A stretch of 64,000 bases of DNA from positions 17,661,189 through 17,725,188 of the forward strand of contig CM060186.1 in the NCBI GenBank assembly GCA_030549335.1. Direction: 5' to 3'. The notes under the pieces are model-generated. The model ran no database searches, was not told the DNA's origin, and was given only the letters and a program-made list of their open reading frames with translations. This document shows, piece after piece, positions 32,991-45,829 of the stretch; position 1 is the stretch's first letter; each line of letters opens with the position of its first letter. Source of the stretch: Pontederia crassipes. Lineage: Eukaryota > Streptophyta > Magnoliopsida > Commelinales > Pontederiaceae. Position numbers and translations under genes: made by a program.

Positions 32991-34570
32991 GACTATGAAC
33001 ATTATTAGTGCATATGCACCCCAAGTAGGAGCAGAATCACATCTCAAGGAGAAGTTTTGGGCAGATATGGAGGGTTTGATTGAAAGTATACCAACAACCG
33101 AGAAAGTTTATATTGGGGGAGACCTTAATGGACATGTTGGTAAAGAGGCAGGACCACATGTAAGGGTTCATGGTGGTTTTAGTTTTGAGGAGTTGAATGA
33201 GGAAGGACAAACTATTATTGATTTTTCTTTAGCATACGACCTTAAGATTATCAACACTTGTTTTAGGAAGAGAGAGGAACATTTAATCACATACAAAAGT
33301 GGAACTCATAGGTCTCAAATCGATTTTTTCTTGACAAGAAATACTGATAAAAGACGTTGTACTAATTGCAAAGTAATTCCTGGGCATGGGATGACTACAC
33401 AACATAAATTGTTAGTTCTTGATATGCAAATGAAATGTATAAAACCAAAATCCCGAACAATTTTTGATCGAAAGATCAAGTGGTGGCAGTTAAAGGGGGA
33501 GAAGCGAGAGACTTTTAGAAGTAAGTTATTAGAGGAAAGTGTGTGGGAGTTAGAAGGAGATGCTAGTATCATGTGAAAGAATGTGGCAAAAAAGGTTGAA
33601 ATGGTTGCTAAAGCGGAATGGCGTCGTATGATCCATGTAGCCGACCCCACCTAGTGGGATAAGGTTTTGTTATTGTTGTTGTTGTTGTGATTGCTAAAGC
33701 CATTTTAGGAGAATCAAAAGGTTTTGGACCACGAGATAAGGAGACTTGGTGGTGGAATGAGGAGGTCCAAGAAAAGGTGCGTAATAAGAAGAATTGTTTT
33801 AAGGCGATACACTTGGACAATAGTTCTGACAATTGGAAAAAGTATCGTTTGGCGAAAAGGGAGGCTAAGAAGGCAGTTAGTGATGCTCGTGCTAAAGCAT
33901 ATGGGGGGTTTTATAAGGAGTTAGGGACAAAGGCTGGTGAACAAAAGATTTACAAGATTGCAAGGAATAAAGAGAAGGAGTCGAGAGATTTGGATCAAGT
34001 AAGATGCATAAAAAATGAAGTTGGCAAGGTTTTAGTTACTGAAGGAGATATTAAGAATAGATGGGAAGAGTATTTCTATAAGCTATTTAATGATGGATGT
34101 GAAAGTTCCCGTTGTGATTTGGAGGACTTGACAGTTAGCGAATGTGAGTTTAATAGGTCATTTTATCGTAGAATTAGAGTCTCGGAGATTAGCGAAGCTC
34201 TTAAGAAAATGGAGAATGGTAAAGCCGTTGGACCGGATGGTATACCGATTGAAGTTTGGAAATGTTTATGAGAAAAATGTGTGTTGTGGTTATGTAAACT
34301 ATTTAATGAGATTTTACGGTCGAAAAAGATGTCTGATGATTGGAGATTAAGTACATTAGTTCCTATTTACAAAAATAAAGGGGATATTCAGAATTGTGCA
34401 AATTATAGAGGGATTAAACTTATGAGTCACAGAATGAAATTATGGGAAAAATGATTGAGCATAGATTGAGAATGGAGACTAGTATTTCTGAGAAACAATT
34501 TGGGTTCATGCTAGGAAGATTCACTACAGAGGCGATTTATTTACTAAGGGGGATGATGGAGAAGTATCGA
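32991..34570 (+). repeat. LINE tandem duplication, unit 2 (1,580 bp)
   Basis: Almost exact copy of 31411-32990. After 34570 the normal RT frame continues (agtaggaaaagagac), so this unit is in the ancestral context on its right and unit 1 on its left. The repeated in-frame stops are present in both, so they predate the duplication. Confidence 0.95.
33615..33687 (+). mobile_element. Nested RTE 3'-end insertion (unit 2 copy)
   Basis: The exact counterpart of 32035-32107, 1,580 bp downstream. It was copied by the tandem duplication and is not an independent insertion. Confidence 0.88.
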
Positions 34571-35760
34571 AGTAGGAAAAGAGACTTACATATGGCTTTC
34601 ATTGACTTAGAGAAAGCGTATGATCGGGTACCAAGGGATGTACTTTGGAAAGCCTTGCAAAAGAAGAGGGTGAATGTTGTCTACATTAAAGTAATACAAG
34701 ATATGTACGATGGGGCATTGACTAGGGTTAGGACACCCGGAGGTGAGACAAATGAATTTCCTATAGGAATTGACCTACATCAAGGATCAGCTTTAAGCCC
34801 GTATCTATTTAACTTAGTTATCGATGCTATAACCGAGAGTATCACAGAGGAGGTACCTAAGTGCATGCTATTTGCAGATGATATAGTACTTTTAGCGGAT
34901 TCAAGAGAAGAGATTAATACAAAATTGGAAATATGGAGAAATACGTTGGAGTCAAAGGGTTTTCATTTAAGTAGGAATAAAACAGAATATATGCATAGCA
35001 ATTTCACAAATAAACAGCTTAGAGACGATTTGAAAGTTAGGCTAGGGGAGGATATAATTCCTCAAGTGACAAAGTTTAAATATTTAGGATCAATTGTAAG
35101 ACAAGATGGTGAGATTGATGACGATGTTAATCATAGAATTCAAGCTGGTTGGTGTAAGTGGAGGAAAGCCACTGGAGTTCTTTGTGATAGAAAAGTACCC
35201 AATAAAGTTAAAGAAAAATTCTATCGTACTACTATAAGGCCAGCAGTGTTATATAGTAGTGAATGTTGGGCTATGAAGGGACAACATGAACGTAAAGTGG
35301 GGGTAGCCGAAATGAGGATGTTGAGATGGATGTGTGGTCATACAAGATTAGATAAGATTATGAATGACCATATACGTGAACGAGTCGGAGTGGCTCCTAT
35401 TAGTGAGAAAATGGTAGAGAATCGTTTGAGATGGTTTGGTCATGTTCAGAGAAGACCATTAGATGCGCCAGTAAGAATAGTAGATCAAATAATCTGGAGT
35501 CCAATTAAAAGAGGGAGAGGGAGGCCAAGACGGACACTTGGCGAACTAATAGAGCAAGATCTATTGGTGAATAATATACCGAAATGTTTGGTTACCAATA
35601 GAGCGGAATGGCGTCGTATGATTCATGTAGCCGACCCCACCTAGTGGGATAAGGCTTTGTTGTTGTTGTTGTTGTATGGAATGCTGCCAAAAGAATAGAT
35701 GTTATGCTAGCGAGTTTGAGAAAACTCCAAGCAGTGAGAAAACGGAAAGCACCTTAGCGC

Positions 35761-35842
35761 GCTCCAGCTTTCGAGCCGGAGCTTGTTTCCTTAGCGTGTG
35801 GAGGCTTTCGAGCCTCCCTAGTGCGCTCCGGCTTTTGAGCGC
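35761..35842. repeat. Three consecutive small hairpins with ttcg/tttg loops
   Basis: gctccagct-ttcg-agccggagc (35761-35782), ggaggct-ttcg-agcctcc (35800-35817) and a third with a gcgctc/gagcgc stem (35823-35842), separated by cttagcg/ctagtgcg spacers. The spacing makes three diverged tandem units of about 30-40 bp. They are GC-rich in AT-rich DNA, 90 bp after the LINE. Function unknown. Confidence 0.8.
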
Positions 35843-35849
35843 TCCTTTC

Positions 35850-37134
35850 CTCTAACTTGAAAAATGACTACCCCTCCAAGAAAAGATGGAATTCCCTCTT
35901 AAAAAAACGTGTTTCTTCTGTGTTTATGCTGCTAATAGCATTGCATGAATATGACTAGCAAGTGGCAACCTGCAAACATAAATAATGAAAATTAGACTAA
36001 TCAATGAATCACAAAGCAATTAAGAAGAAAAGACATAAAAATTCTAGCCATTTAACACAATTATAATGATAGTATGGGCATTATGGATCTTCTATATTCA
36101 AGTTTTATGTTTTGGGACCAGAATCTTTATGTTGGTAAGAAGTCTATGCTCTATTCCAGTTTCCTATTATTGTCATCAGAAAAAAAAAATGGGGTCAACT
36201 AATTATCTTCAAATTTCAATAGGTTTGCTCTACAACTCTAGTGTCTTCTTCTAGTAAATGACTAAGTATGATCTAATGTGACATTTTTCTGTCCACAATG
36301 ACAATTTGGAGTCTCTAGCAATTGCTACCGAGGATAAAGCTCAACCACTCAAGAGCTGAAAGTTAACGCAGAAGCTTTAGATGTAGAGCACTCAAGCTGA
36401 TCAATAAGTCAACAAATTGGTTGAAAAAAATAACTTGATCTTACCATTTTGGGCTTTGATATCATTGTGAGTATTCAATCCTTCTCTAAAAAAATAATTC
36501 TATACAATACGCTGACTGAAGCTTTTAAATATAATTATCATGAAACGCTAAGTATTAAAAACTTTTGGAATGCAAGAAATGAATAACCTTTTAAATATAT
36601 TGTATATTTATTCTTATGGAAATTGTAGATACAAGAAGGCAACTAAGATCATGTGATTGTTGACTTGAGCTAATCTTCTCTCTTTGAAAGAGGTACCTAA
36701 TATTGATGTTGTGCCTACCTTTTGGAGACATGGAGTGCGATAAAAAACACATACAAGTTGCAAAAAGCTGTAGAATGGGATGCAATCTTTATTTCATAGT
36801 AAAAGATTAAAAGCTAAATATACGAACTAATATTTAAGAAGCTATACAACATTACAATGAATAAAATGATAATAACATAAAAATTCTAGCCATTTAGCAT
36901 AATATCCTAAATACAATTTTGAGTTATAATAACATTTTTAATATGAATAAATTTAATAACATATTATTTTTGCCTTGCTCTTTAAACTTCTAAATACAAA
37001 AACAAATCAAATTCATTATCCTTTGCTCCCAACAACCCTATAACAAAAAAAATGATCAAAATGAGTTGGCAAAATGAATAAGGCTATAAGCTAAGAAAAA
37101 TCATAAAAGTTAACATTAAATATGTTTACCTTCT
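35850..37134. other. AT-rich flank, possibly the 3' part of the hAT element
   Basis: No coding frame recognised. It lies downstream of the minus-strand hAT transposase, so its left terminus may be here, but I could not find a terminal inverted repeat matching the candidate right end near 41115. Confidence 0.3.
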
Positions 37135-39020
37135 TCAATCTTCTCCACCTATTCAAGTTCGACTCGAATATCATTTACCTTTATCGGAGTTCTTAACCAA
37201 TTTTGAGTACAAACTAAAGTCACAATAGTGATTGAATGTAAACTACTACAAAATGGATCAACAACTTGACCTCGTGTTAAATGCACTCTCGAGAAAGAAT
37301 GTGATATTTTGATGTTTTAATTTCCACCATTTCAAAATCTTAAATTCATAGGTATTTTCTTCGACACCATCCTCCATATATCTTTTGCTGCAAGTATTAA
37401 GTGTTGAGTCTGTCATGGAGGTTAAGCAGCTAAAATCACTTATATCTGGAGGAGTTAACACTTTATATTGTACAAAGAGTCTATGGATGAAAATTTTTAA
37501 CCTTTGCAACATTTCCTTATTTCTACCTCTAGTATACATTTGAGTAAAACAAAATTCAATATATTCTAACTTATAATGTGGATCAAGAAAAATAGCAACA
37601 GACAAAAGGTAATTCAACATATTATCATCATTTCAATATTCATGAAATTTAATTGCATCTTCACTGTCATCATTTGCAACTCAGTTTCATTGATATGTGC
37701 CCACTTTTTTAATTGCTTCTGAATGTCAATCTAAGTATGGAAGAAAACATTGGAATTAATCTTGAAAATAATAGAGTAGCATCATAAAACACTTTTAAAA
37801 AGTTTACAAACACCCGAACACGACTCCAATATTCACTTGTGGAAATTAAAGTCTTAGCATCCTTAAAGAATGTTATATAAGATCTTTCATGATCAAGCGT
37901 TTAAAGACTTTTTTAAACTTTTCAGCAACTTCTAATATTAGGTAAGTAGAGTTCTATCTCGTGAATATATCAATTAGCAACTGCATTTTACAACTTATAT
38001 TCGTCATTTCAACACATCTCTTAAAAGCAAACAATCTACCTAGAGAAGATCTAACATACTTATATGCAGTTCTCACACTTTTAATAGATTCATCTATTAT
38101 ATTCATTCATTCACGAACAATTATGTTTAGAATATGTGTAGCACATCTCATATGCACTAACTCTCCATCAAGAAAAGAAACGTCATCCCAATCACTCGTA
38201 CCATCAACCAAATAAGCAATAGCTGATTTGTTGGAACTTGCATTATTAAAATTCCTCAATCTTTCAAGCATATTTCCAAATCTTTCAACCAAATAAGCTT
38301 TCTCAATCTTTTCCAATCAAATCGAAACTTATTTTTTTCTTATGCAATTCCCACCTATCATCTATGTAATAAGCAGTGGCTACATATAATTCATATTTTG
38401 AATTGAAGTCCAAGTGTCTGTTAAAAAAACATTTGACAATTTTTTTTTAAAAAAATATTTTTCAAATTTTATTTCTCAACCATAAATAACTACATACAAT
38501 CTCTAGCAATCGTTATGCGAGATGGAATCTGATATCTTGGTTGCAATTCAATAATAAAATCTTTAAAGCCTTGATTCTCAACAAACTTAAAAGGAAGTTC
38601 ATCAATAATAATCATTTTGGCAAGTGCTAAACAAGACTTTCTTGATTGAAATCAACAAGTTCCATACTAACATAATTGCTTGGGTCATCCTTGCATTGCT
38701 TGCCAATAGTAATTGTTTTTTATCTTTTATTAGTAGCCGTATTATCTGGGTTTCTCACGCAATTCTTCAAATGCTTTAATAAATTTGATGTCCCATGAAA
38801 AGTAGCATTGCAAGCATTAGAAGCAAGTCTACAAGGTTTCCTTTTTAGTACTTTTTAGTACCTCTTTTTCTGATGATGCAATTTCTTCTGTTGGTCGAGG
38901 TTGGATTGTAGTAATGTGTTGTGATTGTTTATGTCCCTTGTTCCTGTTACTTGATGGATTGGGTGCACTTCCAACTTAAGATCCTTTAGTATTTTGGATC
39001 ATATTTTCTTTTTTCATAGT
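37135..39020 (-). pseudogene. hAT-superfamily transposase remnant
   Basis: In minus-strand order: an N-terminal basic region, a BED-type zinc finger (RLASNACNATFHGTSNLLKH, then KNC, at about 38830-38750), a catalytic-core piece with DGTSDWDDVSFLDGELVHMR and CATHILNIIV (about 38200-38110), SVAIFLDPHYKLEYIEFCF near 37600, and the dimerisation region ILKWWKLKHQ...ESAFNT and VVDPFCSSLH...LVCTQNWLRT near 37350-37150. About 20 residues before ESAFNT appear deleted. Multiple stops and frameshifts make it non-coding. Ac/Tag-type plant hAT elements have this order. Confidence 0.82.
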
Positions 39021-39232
39021 TAGTTCTAATGGACCTAAAAAAGGGAAATTAGTTAAGAATAAGAAGTCAATAACAAATAATAATGATCATTACAAATGTT
39101 TATAAATAAAAATACAAAATTAATTTGTTGAACTAGACAAATAATAAATAACAAACAATGATTCTGAAAGAAATGCAATATATAAAATAAAATGCAAAAT
39201 ATACATGGTCATGACTCATAAGACATAAGTAA

Positions 39233-40030
39233 GACAACAAGCAAAAAGTAATCAAAGATCAAAGAATGTTTAAACTAACAAGAAAGAAGGGAATAAGGAA
39301 TAAAAATGAAACAAATAAAGCTACAGGGAAAAAAATTTGTCATACCTTGTTTTAGAAGTCTTCAAGGGCGACTTCTTGAATCCTTAGCAAAAAATTATAA
39401 TATGTTCAAATAATATAATGAATAACATAAGCAGAAAAGAGGAAATAATATGTAGTAATGTCAAAACAAATGCAACCTGCACACATTGTTATTTATCAAT
39501 TAATTAATTTATTTAAAACTCTATTTAGAAAAAAAGTTATATGTTCTTTAAAATAGAAGATCTTGTATCTTGTCAATGAAAATTGAGTCCAATCTAAAAA
39601 ATCATTAAAAATAAATGAGAGCTCACTGCCCATAACACATAAGTGACATCTAATGATTTATGATGCAAGCAAGGCAACAAATAATCAAGATCAAAGAATG
39701 TCTAAGTTAACAAGAATGAAGGGAACAAGAAATAAAAATAAAACAAATAAATCTATAGGGAAAAGTTTGTTAGACGATAGACCTTGTTTTAAAGCTTAAA
39801 TGTGTCTTCTTGAATCCTTGCTTCAGCAAAAAATTATCAAGATGTTAAAATAATATGATGGGTAACATAAGGAAAAAAGAAGAAATAATATGTTGTAATG
39901 TCCAAAAAAATGCAACATGCATATATTGATATCTATCAATCAGTTAATTACTTTAAACATTGATTTAAAACTCTATCTAGAAAAACAGTCATATGTTCTT
40001 CAGAATGGCAGATCCTATATCTTTGATGAG
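39233..40030. repeat. Diverged tandem duplication of about 430 bp in the hAT flank
   Basis: gatcaaagaatgtttaaact...taccttgttttagaagtc...atcaat and its partner gatcaaagaatgtctaagtt...gaccttgttttaaag...atcaat repeat with a period of about 430 bp. It lies upstream of the transposase remnant on its coding strand. No protein is encoded. Confidence 0.65.
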
Positions 40031-41200
40031 GTAATTGATAAATTTAGCTAAAATAAAACAAACTTTATGGGTATGGTTAATTCCTTTTTGAGAAACTGAT
40101 GCATAAATGCATCTTGAACCTTACAAATTTAGAAAAAGAGATGTTGCTTAATAGAAATGGTTACTTGTCTAGTTGTCATTATCACAATCTAAATTTTGAA
40201 AACCTTTCAACTGAAATGGAGTCATTTAAATGGAAGAACCTTTACATAGGAATTTCATGGATAGAATGATAACAACACATGTGTTTATTATTCTTTGCTT
40301 GCTTGTACAGAAATTTTTGTATTGTCCACTTCAAAATCAAGATAACAAATCAATGCAACTATGCAAGTATCAAGAGTCAAGAGAAGCTATAAACAAAGCT
40401 AAGAGCATAGGAGAACTTATCAGCGAGTGATCGAGAGCCTTACCACTGTCCACTTAAGTAGACCCGTAGATAGGACAAACTTGCAAGTCTTGATGTCACC
40501 GGAGCTTAAAACATGGGAACCTCAGCGACAATGGCGAAGCAGAGTGAAAGGGGTGTTGGACCCGTTGGAGGTTAGGCCGTTGTTGGAGAAGAAGCCTTAG
40601 GTAGATGCTGAAAATGTCATCATCGACGGAGAAGAAGAATTCCTAGAAAGCTATTGATATCATCTCAAAAAAAGCCCTAAACAATTGTTCACGTCATCGT
40701 TGGAGAAGAAGCTCTAAATGCCCCTATTGTCATCATCTCTGGAGATTGGATTTGGACTTTAAAGGAGGAGAAGCTCATGAACCCTAGAAGGAAGACAACT
40801 GTAGCTGCTGTAGGATAAACAAAACCCAGCAGCCTTTTGAGTTTTGTCGCTAGAAACGGCTGGGTAGAGGTGGAGATCATATTTGATCTTCAACCTTTTC
40901 TCGCACAAGCCTCCACACTCCAGCAAGATTCGAACCAAACTGTCGAACATGTATTAATTGGATATTTGGTTCGAGCTGTACGGTTCGGATCGGGTCGGAT
41001 CAAATATGATTGAAAAAACTCAACCTGTGTTCGACCCATATGTGGACGGATTTCCATCGGTTTGGATCGGGATCCGACCTTTGGGTCAGTTTGGGTGACC
41101 GAGTTCACACGCCTAGTTTATGATGCCACTTAAATTTATAAAGGTATTTTAAATTATCTACTATTTTCATTTGATGTTATCTCCAATTTAAACAACACCA

Positions 41201-41260
<60 letters not shown>

Positions 41261-41302
41261 TAGTTTAAGCTATTTAATATTGATTTAAATTTTATGTATA
41301 AT
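40031..41302. other. hAT 5' side and AT-rich repeat unit
   Basis: 40440-40880 contains several tggagaagaagc(t/c) words (imperfect repeats). 40930-41115 is rich in ggatcggg/gggtcgga words and ends gtgaacgc-type sequence (gagttcacacgcctag), which resembles the subterminal region of a hAT element read on the minus strand. An (att)n microsatellite lies at about 41200-41261. 41120-41302 is half of a repeat unit interrupted by the LTR element that follows. Confidence 0.4.
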
Positions 41303-43504
41303 TGATGTGGAGAAATTATGTTTACTTTTCATCTATGTTCAATATGCATATATTCCATGTTTTACTATATTCTCATTCTTGAACACATGTTTTATTATTA
41401 TTGAAATGTAACTTTTATTATTTCTCTACATTCATCTTCTAAATAATGTATTTCTGGGATATTATTACTTGTTGATTACTTTCCATGTAAAAATTTCAAT
41501 CGATAATTCATAGGGGTATTCAGGAGTATGCCCCCCCCCCACACACACACGCATATAGAGAACATGGGTGTGTCCCACCAACTCCCACCAACTCAGATAC
41601 TTAGACAAATTTGAAGGCAAACTACATAGTTCACCAGCCCAACTGTTCAAAGCAGCAAACAGCAAAGATTTTCCATGTCAGTTTAGCAGATCCCTTGCAC
41701 CTACACCTTTATAGGCATATGTGGACAATAAAAAAGTTGATGGACATGTGATGATCTGATGGGAGGCAACCATGCATGACCATTTTTGCTGGCAAATTAT
41801 GGACAAATGACAGACTAAGTGGTAGGAGGGACCACAACAGATTTCTTTGACTGAAAAATGACAAAGGTGGTCCAAAAAGAAGGAAGCTTCCTATAAAGCA
41901 TCTGGAGGACTAAATGTCCAAAATGCCACTAAGAATGAACAATAGGAGTGAGTCTATAAAAGGGGGCTGAAGGCAACATTGAAGGAGGTTCTAAACAGGT
42001 CCGATTTTGGCTGAGTTGAGATCATTTTGTGCTGCTGAAAGAGGTTGGAGAGGAGGCTGCACCAGCAGCCTCTCTTCTTCCTTCTCTCTTGTATTTTTTT
42101 TCTTCTTTTCTAGTTTTCGTAATGTGTAACTAACCAACCAACTAATGACTGGGTATGTTGATCATGACTTTCGTACTTTGTTCTTATTCTTCTTTGATGC
42201 TTTCATGATATTTGTTTGATCCCTATGTCATTGTACAACTCTTTACTTTTCGGATATGTGCATGGATTTGAGCTCGTGAACTATCTTCACCTTGAACCAC
42301 CGATTGTAGGAACATTAGAGGCTCTACGTGATCGAACATAGAGAAATCAAGCCTGGGTGAAGATAGTTCCTTGCGTGGTCTTCTTGTTTTCCTCGCAAAC
42401 ATAAGCTAGGGGGAGTTTTATGAGTGATTGCTACCTTGCACTTCCGACCATAGCGACATTAGAGGCTCTACGCGAGCGAACGTAAAGAAATCCAGCTTTG
42501 ACGTGCGATGATTCGTGATTTGGTTTAGACGTCGTTCACATTTTTATCCCCGACCTGAAAAGGTTATGCATATTTCGAGTCTCTGGCAATAAACGATCGC
42601 ATTGAGTTGGAGATTCGGATCATCTTACATAGATTCAAAGAGTGTTCGTTCTTTGTCACTGTTGTTTTCGATTCATTTCTGATTCTGGAAAGTTCTACCC
42701 AAGAGGGGACATTCTTTTATTCTCATTCGTAATCAGTGATCCGAGTAGGGCAGATAACAAATGAATTACTTCTCAAGAACTTCCAGTAATCATAAATCGT
42801 ATTTTCTGAATCAATCTTTTCCTCCTCTTTAAATCGTCTAAACAGTCTTGGTGATACACTAATTTCTTGCATTCTGCTCGGGAGGATTGTCCATATTCCA
42901 CTAAAATGAGTATGAGCCGACTGCAATTGTCTCTCCTTAACTGTATTTCTCTTGAATGTTCAATACTCAGTGAACACGAAATCATGACTCAAATCTAGAA
43001 GAAAAAAAACTCGATTTATAAATCGGAGTATCGTACGTGAGAGCGACGATTGCACCAGTTCTATAAGTCCCTTCACGTGTGCAACAATGATTGATTATAT
43101 ACACGCGTGAAAGGGCATTCATTCATTTTCATTCTAAATGAAGTTCAGAGGAGGTAAGTTCCAAGTGAAAACATTCCCCTAGTCTTAATATTCAGCTACA
43201 CTCTTCTCTGTCTACTTTAGCATTAAAAATCCATAAAAATTAGAGCAGTCTTATTTGTTGTGATTTCTAGTTTATAGCATTACACTTTTATATTTTGAAC
43301 AATACATATAGACTTGGCTTTTCCTTCAAACAGTTTAATTAAGTGTGAACATTTCAACTTTGTCTCTGTGGATCAACCCTCAAGCACTACAATGATATGT
43401 CGTATACTTTCGGTTCTCGTAATAATAGTGTAGAGGATTTATAAATTTAAAAATTCATTCGACATTCTTCTTTGTTTAAAAATATACACATTTTATACGA
43501 GTCA
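41303..43504 (+). repeat. 5' LTR of the 9.9-kb element
   Basis: 2,202 bp. It shares long blocks with the 3' LTR, such as cactacaatgatatgt, gagaggaggctgca and the (c)n-(ac)n junction at 41530-41550. Divergence is visible throughout, with many substitutions and indels, so the insertion is not recent. Confidence 0.85.
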
Positions 43505-44731
43505 AAGTTTTTAGTGCCATTGCCGGGACTAAGTCTTGAATTGTCACATTTGATTTTCTTTTTTAACTAAGTCTTGTTTATAATCACTGTTTATATTTCA
43601 TCAAGCTATGAATAGCTTACTTGCTTGTAGTTTAGCTAATTTTGTTTTCTCTTTCCTATTTAAAGTAGATATTAGCTTTCTGCATTCTTTCTTTTCATTA
43701 CTTATTTATAGAAGTCTTCACTTAGATCTTGTAGTTGTCATATTCAATATTCTATTCCTACATCTCTGATTATCAATTCTCAAACTTCATAATATGCACT
43801 TATGCTATAAAGTGTCTACTGATTTTTTTATAATGTAGAAATCTTGCTGAATCCTTATTTTATATTTCAGATTTTGAATTTCATATTATGCACTTGTGCT
43901 ACAAAGTGTCTACTCTATTTTCATAGTGTATAATCTTGCTGAACATATTGATTACACCTTGCTGAACATGCTAGCTATATCCAATTTTTTTATTTTTTAT
44001 TGTTGAAATTGCTCAACATTTATATTATGAAATTGTTGATTACTGAAATTGTTGTAATTGCTGAACATTCATATTCTGAAATTACTAAACATTGTATTCT
44101 AAAATTGTTGACATGGATTTTATATACATTGCTGAACTTGACAGTTTCCTATTTCCTTAACACTGTTGAACATATTAGCTTTCTAATCCTTGGATGTTAT
44201 CATTAGATTTCTGATTTTCAATTTTAGACCTGTCATTCTGATTTTTTATCTCATATTTCATATTTTTGCACTAATTTCTATAATCCTAATATCATATTGT
44301 GCAAAAACATTGCTGAAATTGCTGAACATATTAGCCCCTTAATTCTGGAATGTCACTTTGGGTTTCTTATTTCCAAATTTAGAATTCAACTTGTAATTTC
44401 TGATCTTAGGACTCAAAATTTCTGCATTTGTTCAAATAATCCCGAGCTTCTTTGTTGCTGTCATTATGCAGAGATATTACTAAACATGCCTACTTTTGAT
44501 ATTTGAATGTTTATATCAGATTTCACATATCATATTGCATATTTTAAATTCCAAGTTTAAGAATTTAGATTTTTTTGATTTCATATTTCAAGATTTACTT
44601 TTCAAAACATTCAGATCAAATTTCTAATTTTTAGTTTTGAACTTCTCTTTTTTTATTGTTGATTTCATATTTCATTTTTTCACACTCATCATATGATCCT
44701 AAACTCTTATTGTACTCAAACATATTTGAAC

Positions 44732-45323
44732 CGGTCTTGTAAGATCCGGCCTGGCCCGACAGGTCGGATCGGTGTCCGGGCACTAAAACGGCTCGTGGGT
44801 CGGTCAAAAACCGACCATGCGATTGATCCATTTTGACTCGGACTCAGGTTCAACCAATCGACCCGACGTGTTTGATCGACACGGACGAGTCAAGTTGTAA
44901 AATATATATAAAAAATAAAACATATAAAGATTATTAAAACTTTTTAGAAATATTATTTATATATATGTTTACTTGAAATGTATGTTTTAACATTCTTCTT
45001 TATCATATATATAATATTTCATCGATATTTTTATTTTTTATAATTACCTCACGACATTTTTTTAGAAAATATGCGATTGATGATTCAATTAATGCTTACT
45101 TTATTATATTATTTGATTTGAATATTTTATTATATTATATTTTGTATTTTTTGCTAAATAAGATATTACATATTAATAATAGTACAATGATCACCTTAAA
45201 TTATTTTATTATTTTATTAATTTATATTATTCGGTTAGGCCATTCGGTTCATCCCGGTCTAACCAGTCCGACCTGACCCGTTAGGCAATCGGGTCGATGG
45301 CCAAGTCGGGTCTTACAACATTG
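44732..45323. mobile_element. 592-bp hAT-type MITE nested in the LTR element
   Basis: An 8-bp duplication, atttgaac, flanks it at 44724-44731 and 45324-45331. Termini are cggtcttgtaagatccg and the inverse of cgggtcttacaacattg, matching at 13 of 17 positions. The ends are GC-rich with gg(t)cgg(g) words and the centre is AT-rich, with no coding sequence. TSD length and the gtcggg-rich subterminal sequence point to the hAT superfamily. Confidence 0.75.
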
Positions 45324-45339
45324 ATTTGAACATGTCTTC

Positions 45340-45510
45340 TCTTTATCAGATTTGACATTTCAAAATTCAGAATTCAGATTTCAAGTTTTAAAAAAAATCA
45401 AACTTTAAGATTTCAAGTTCTAGATTTCAGATTTCAATATTTTAGATTTCAGATTTTTAGTTTGATCTCATATTTCAAACTTTAGATTTCAGATTCTGAA
45501 TTTCTGCACT
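45340..45510 (+). repeat. Low-complexity ttcagattt array
   Basis: Irregular repetition of ttcagattt/ttcaaattt words without a fixed period. Similar but sparser words fill 43700-44650, together with repeated attgctgaacat. This is sequence drift in the leader of the LTR element and not an ordered array. Confidence 0.6.
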
Positions 45511-45829
45511 TATCCTATCAACTTTCTCTTGAGTTTCAATTGTGCAGAAAACATGTCAGACTTCAAAGATGAATTAGAATTTCCAAAGCTAGTCACCAAA
45601 TGAGCAGAAGTTTTATCATTCAACTGAAGTGCGAAAGTTTGAAAGTTGGACAATTTATCTTCTAAAATTGAAGACATAGTAGGGAGTGCATTTGCAAAAT
45701 TCAAGATGAAATTTCTTATAATTCTCAAGCTTAAGCCAAATACAGCCTTACAAACATGATGAATTATATGGGCAACTTCACATGGATAATCATAGTTGTC
45801 AACGGGAAACCATTTTGTAATCCATATGC

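Larger units (their letters stand above)
30920..35644 (+). pseudogene. RTE endonuclease-reverse transcriptase, broken
   Basis: APE endonuclease motifs: SWNIGTLNG (about 31137), LQETR (about 31220), SAYAPQVG, GGDLNGHVG (about 31540), SQIDFFL (about 31735) and GHGMTTQH. RT: GKAVGPDGIP (about 34219), LEKAYDRVP, and FADD at 34871-34882, all in the undamaged second copy. The C-terminal part after RT carries RMLRWMCGHTRLDKI and RGRGRPRRTLGELIEQ. Breaks seen: an in-frame TGA after QETR, a TGA after DASIM (31994 region, and again in copy 2), a TGA after EVWKCL, a one-base loss before MIEHRL, a nested insertion and the tandem duplication. It cannot encode a full protein. Confidence 0.92.
30837..35671 (+). 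mobile_element. RTE-clade LINE, both ends present, with internal 1,580-bp tandem duplication
   Basis: Bounded by ttgtatggaatgttgc (30821-30836) and ttgtatggaatgctgc (35672-35687), a 16-bp TSD with one change. It has a short leader, a single EN-RT frame and a 3' end cctagtgggataaggctttg(ttg)n, the simple-repeat tail typical of RTE elements. Removing the duplicated 1,580 bp leaves about 3.25 kb, a normal RTE size. The element also contains a nested 73-bp copy of its own 3' end. It is defective. Confidence 0.93.

Noticed and set aside
45340-45510. ttcagattt repetition that looks array-like
   Set aside because: No constant repeat length, no spacers of defined size and no cas-like genes; it is low-complexity drift in a plant LTR element and not a CRISPR array.
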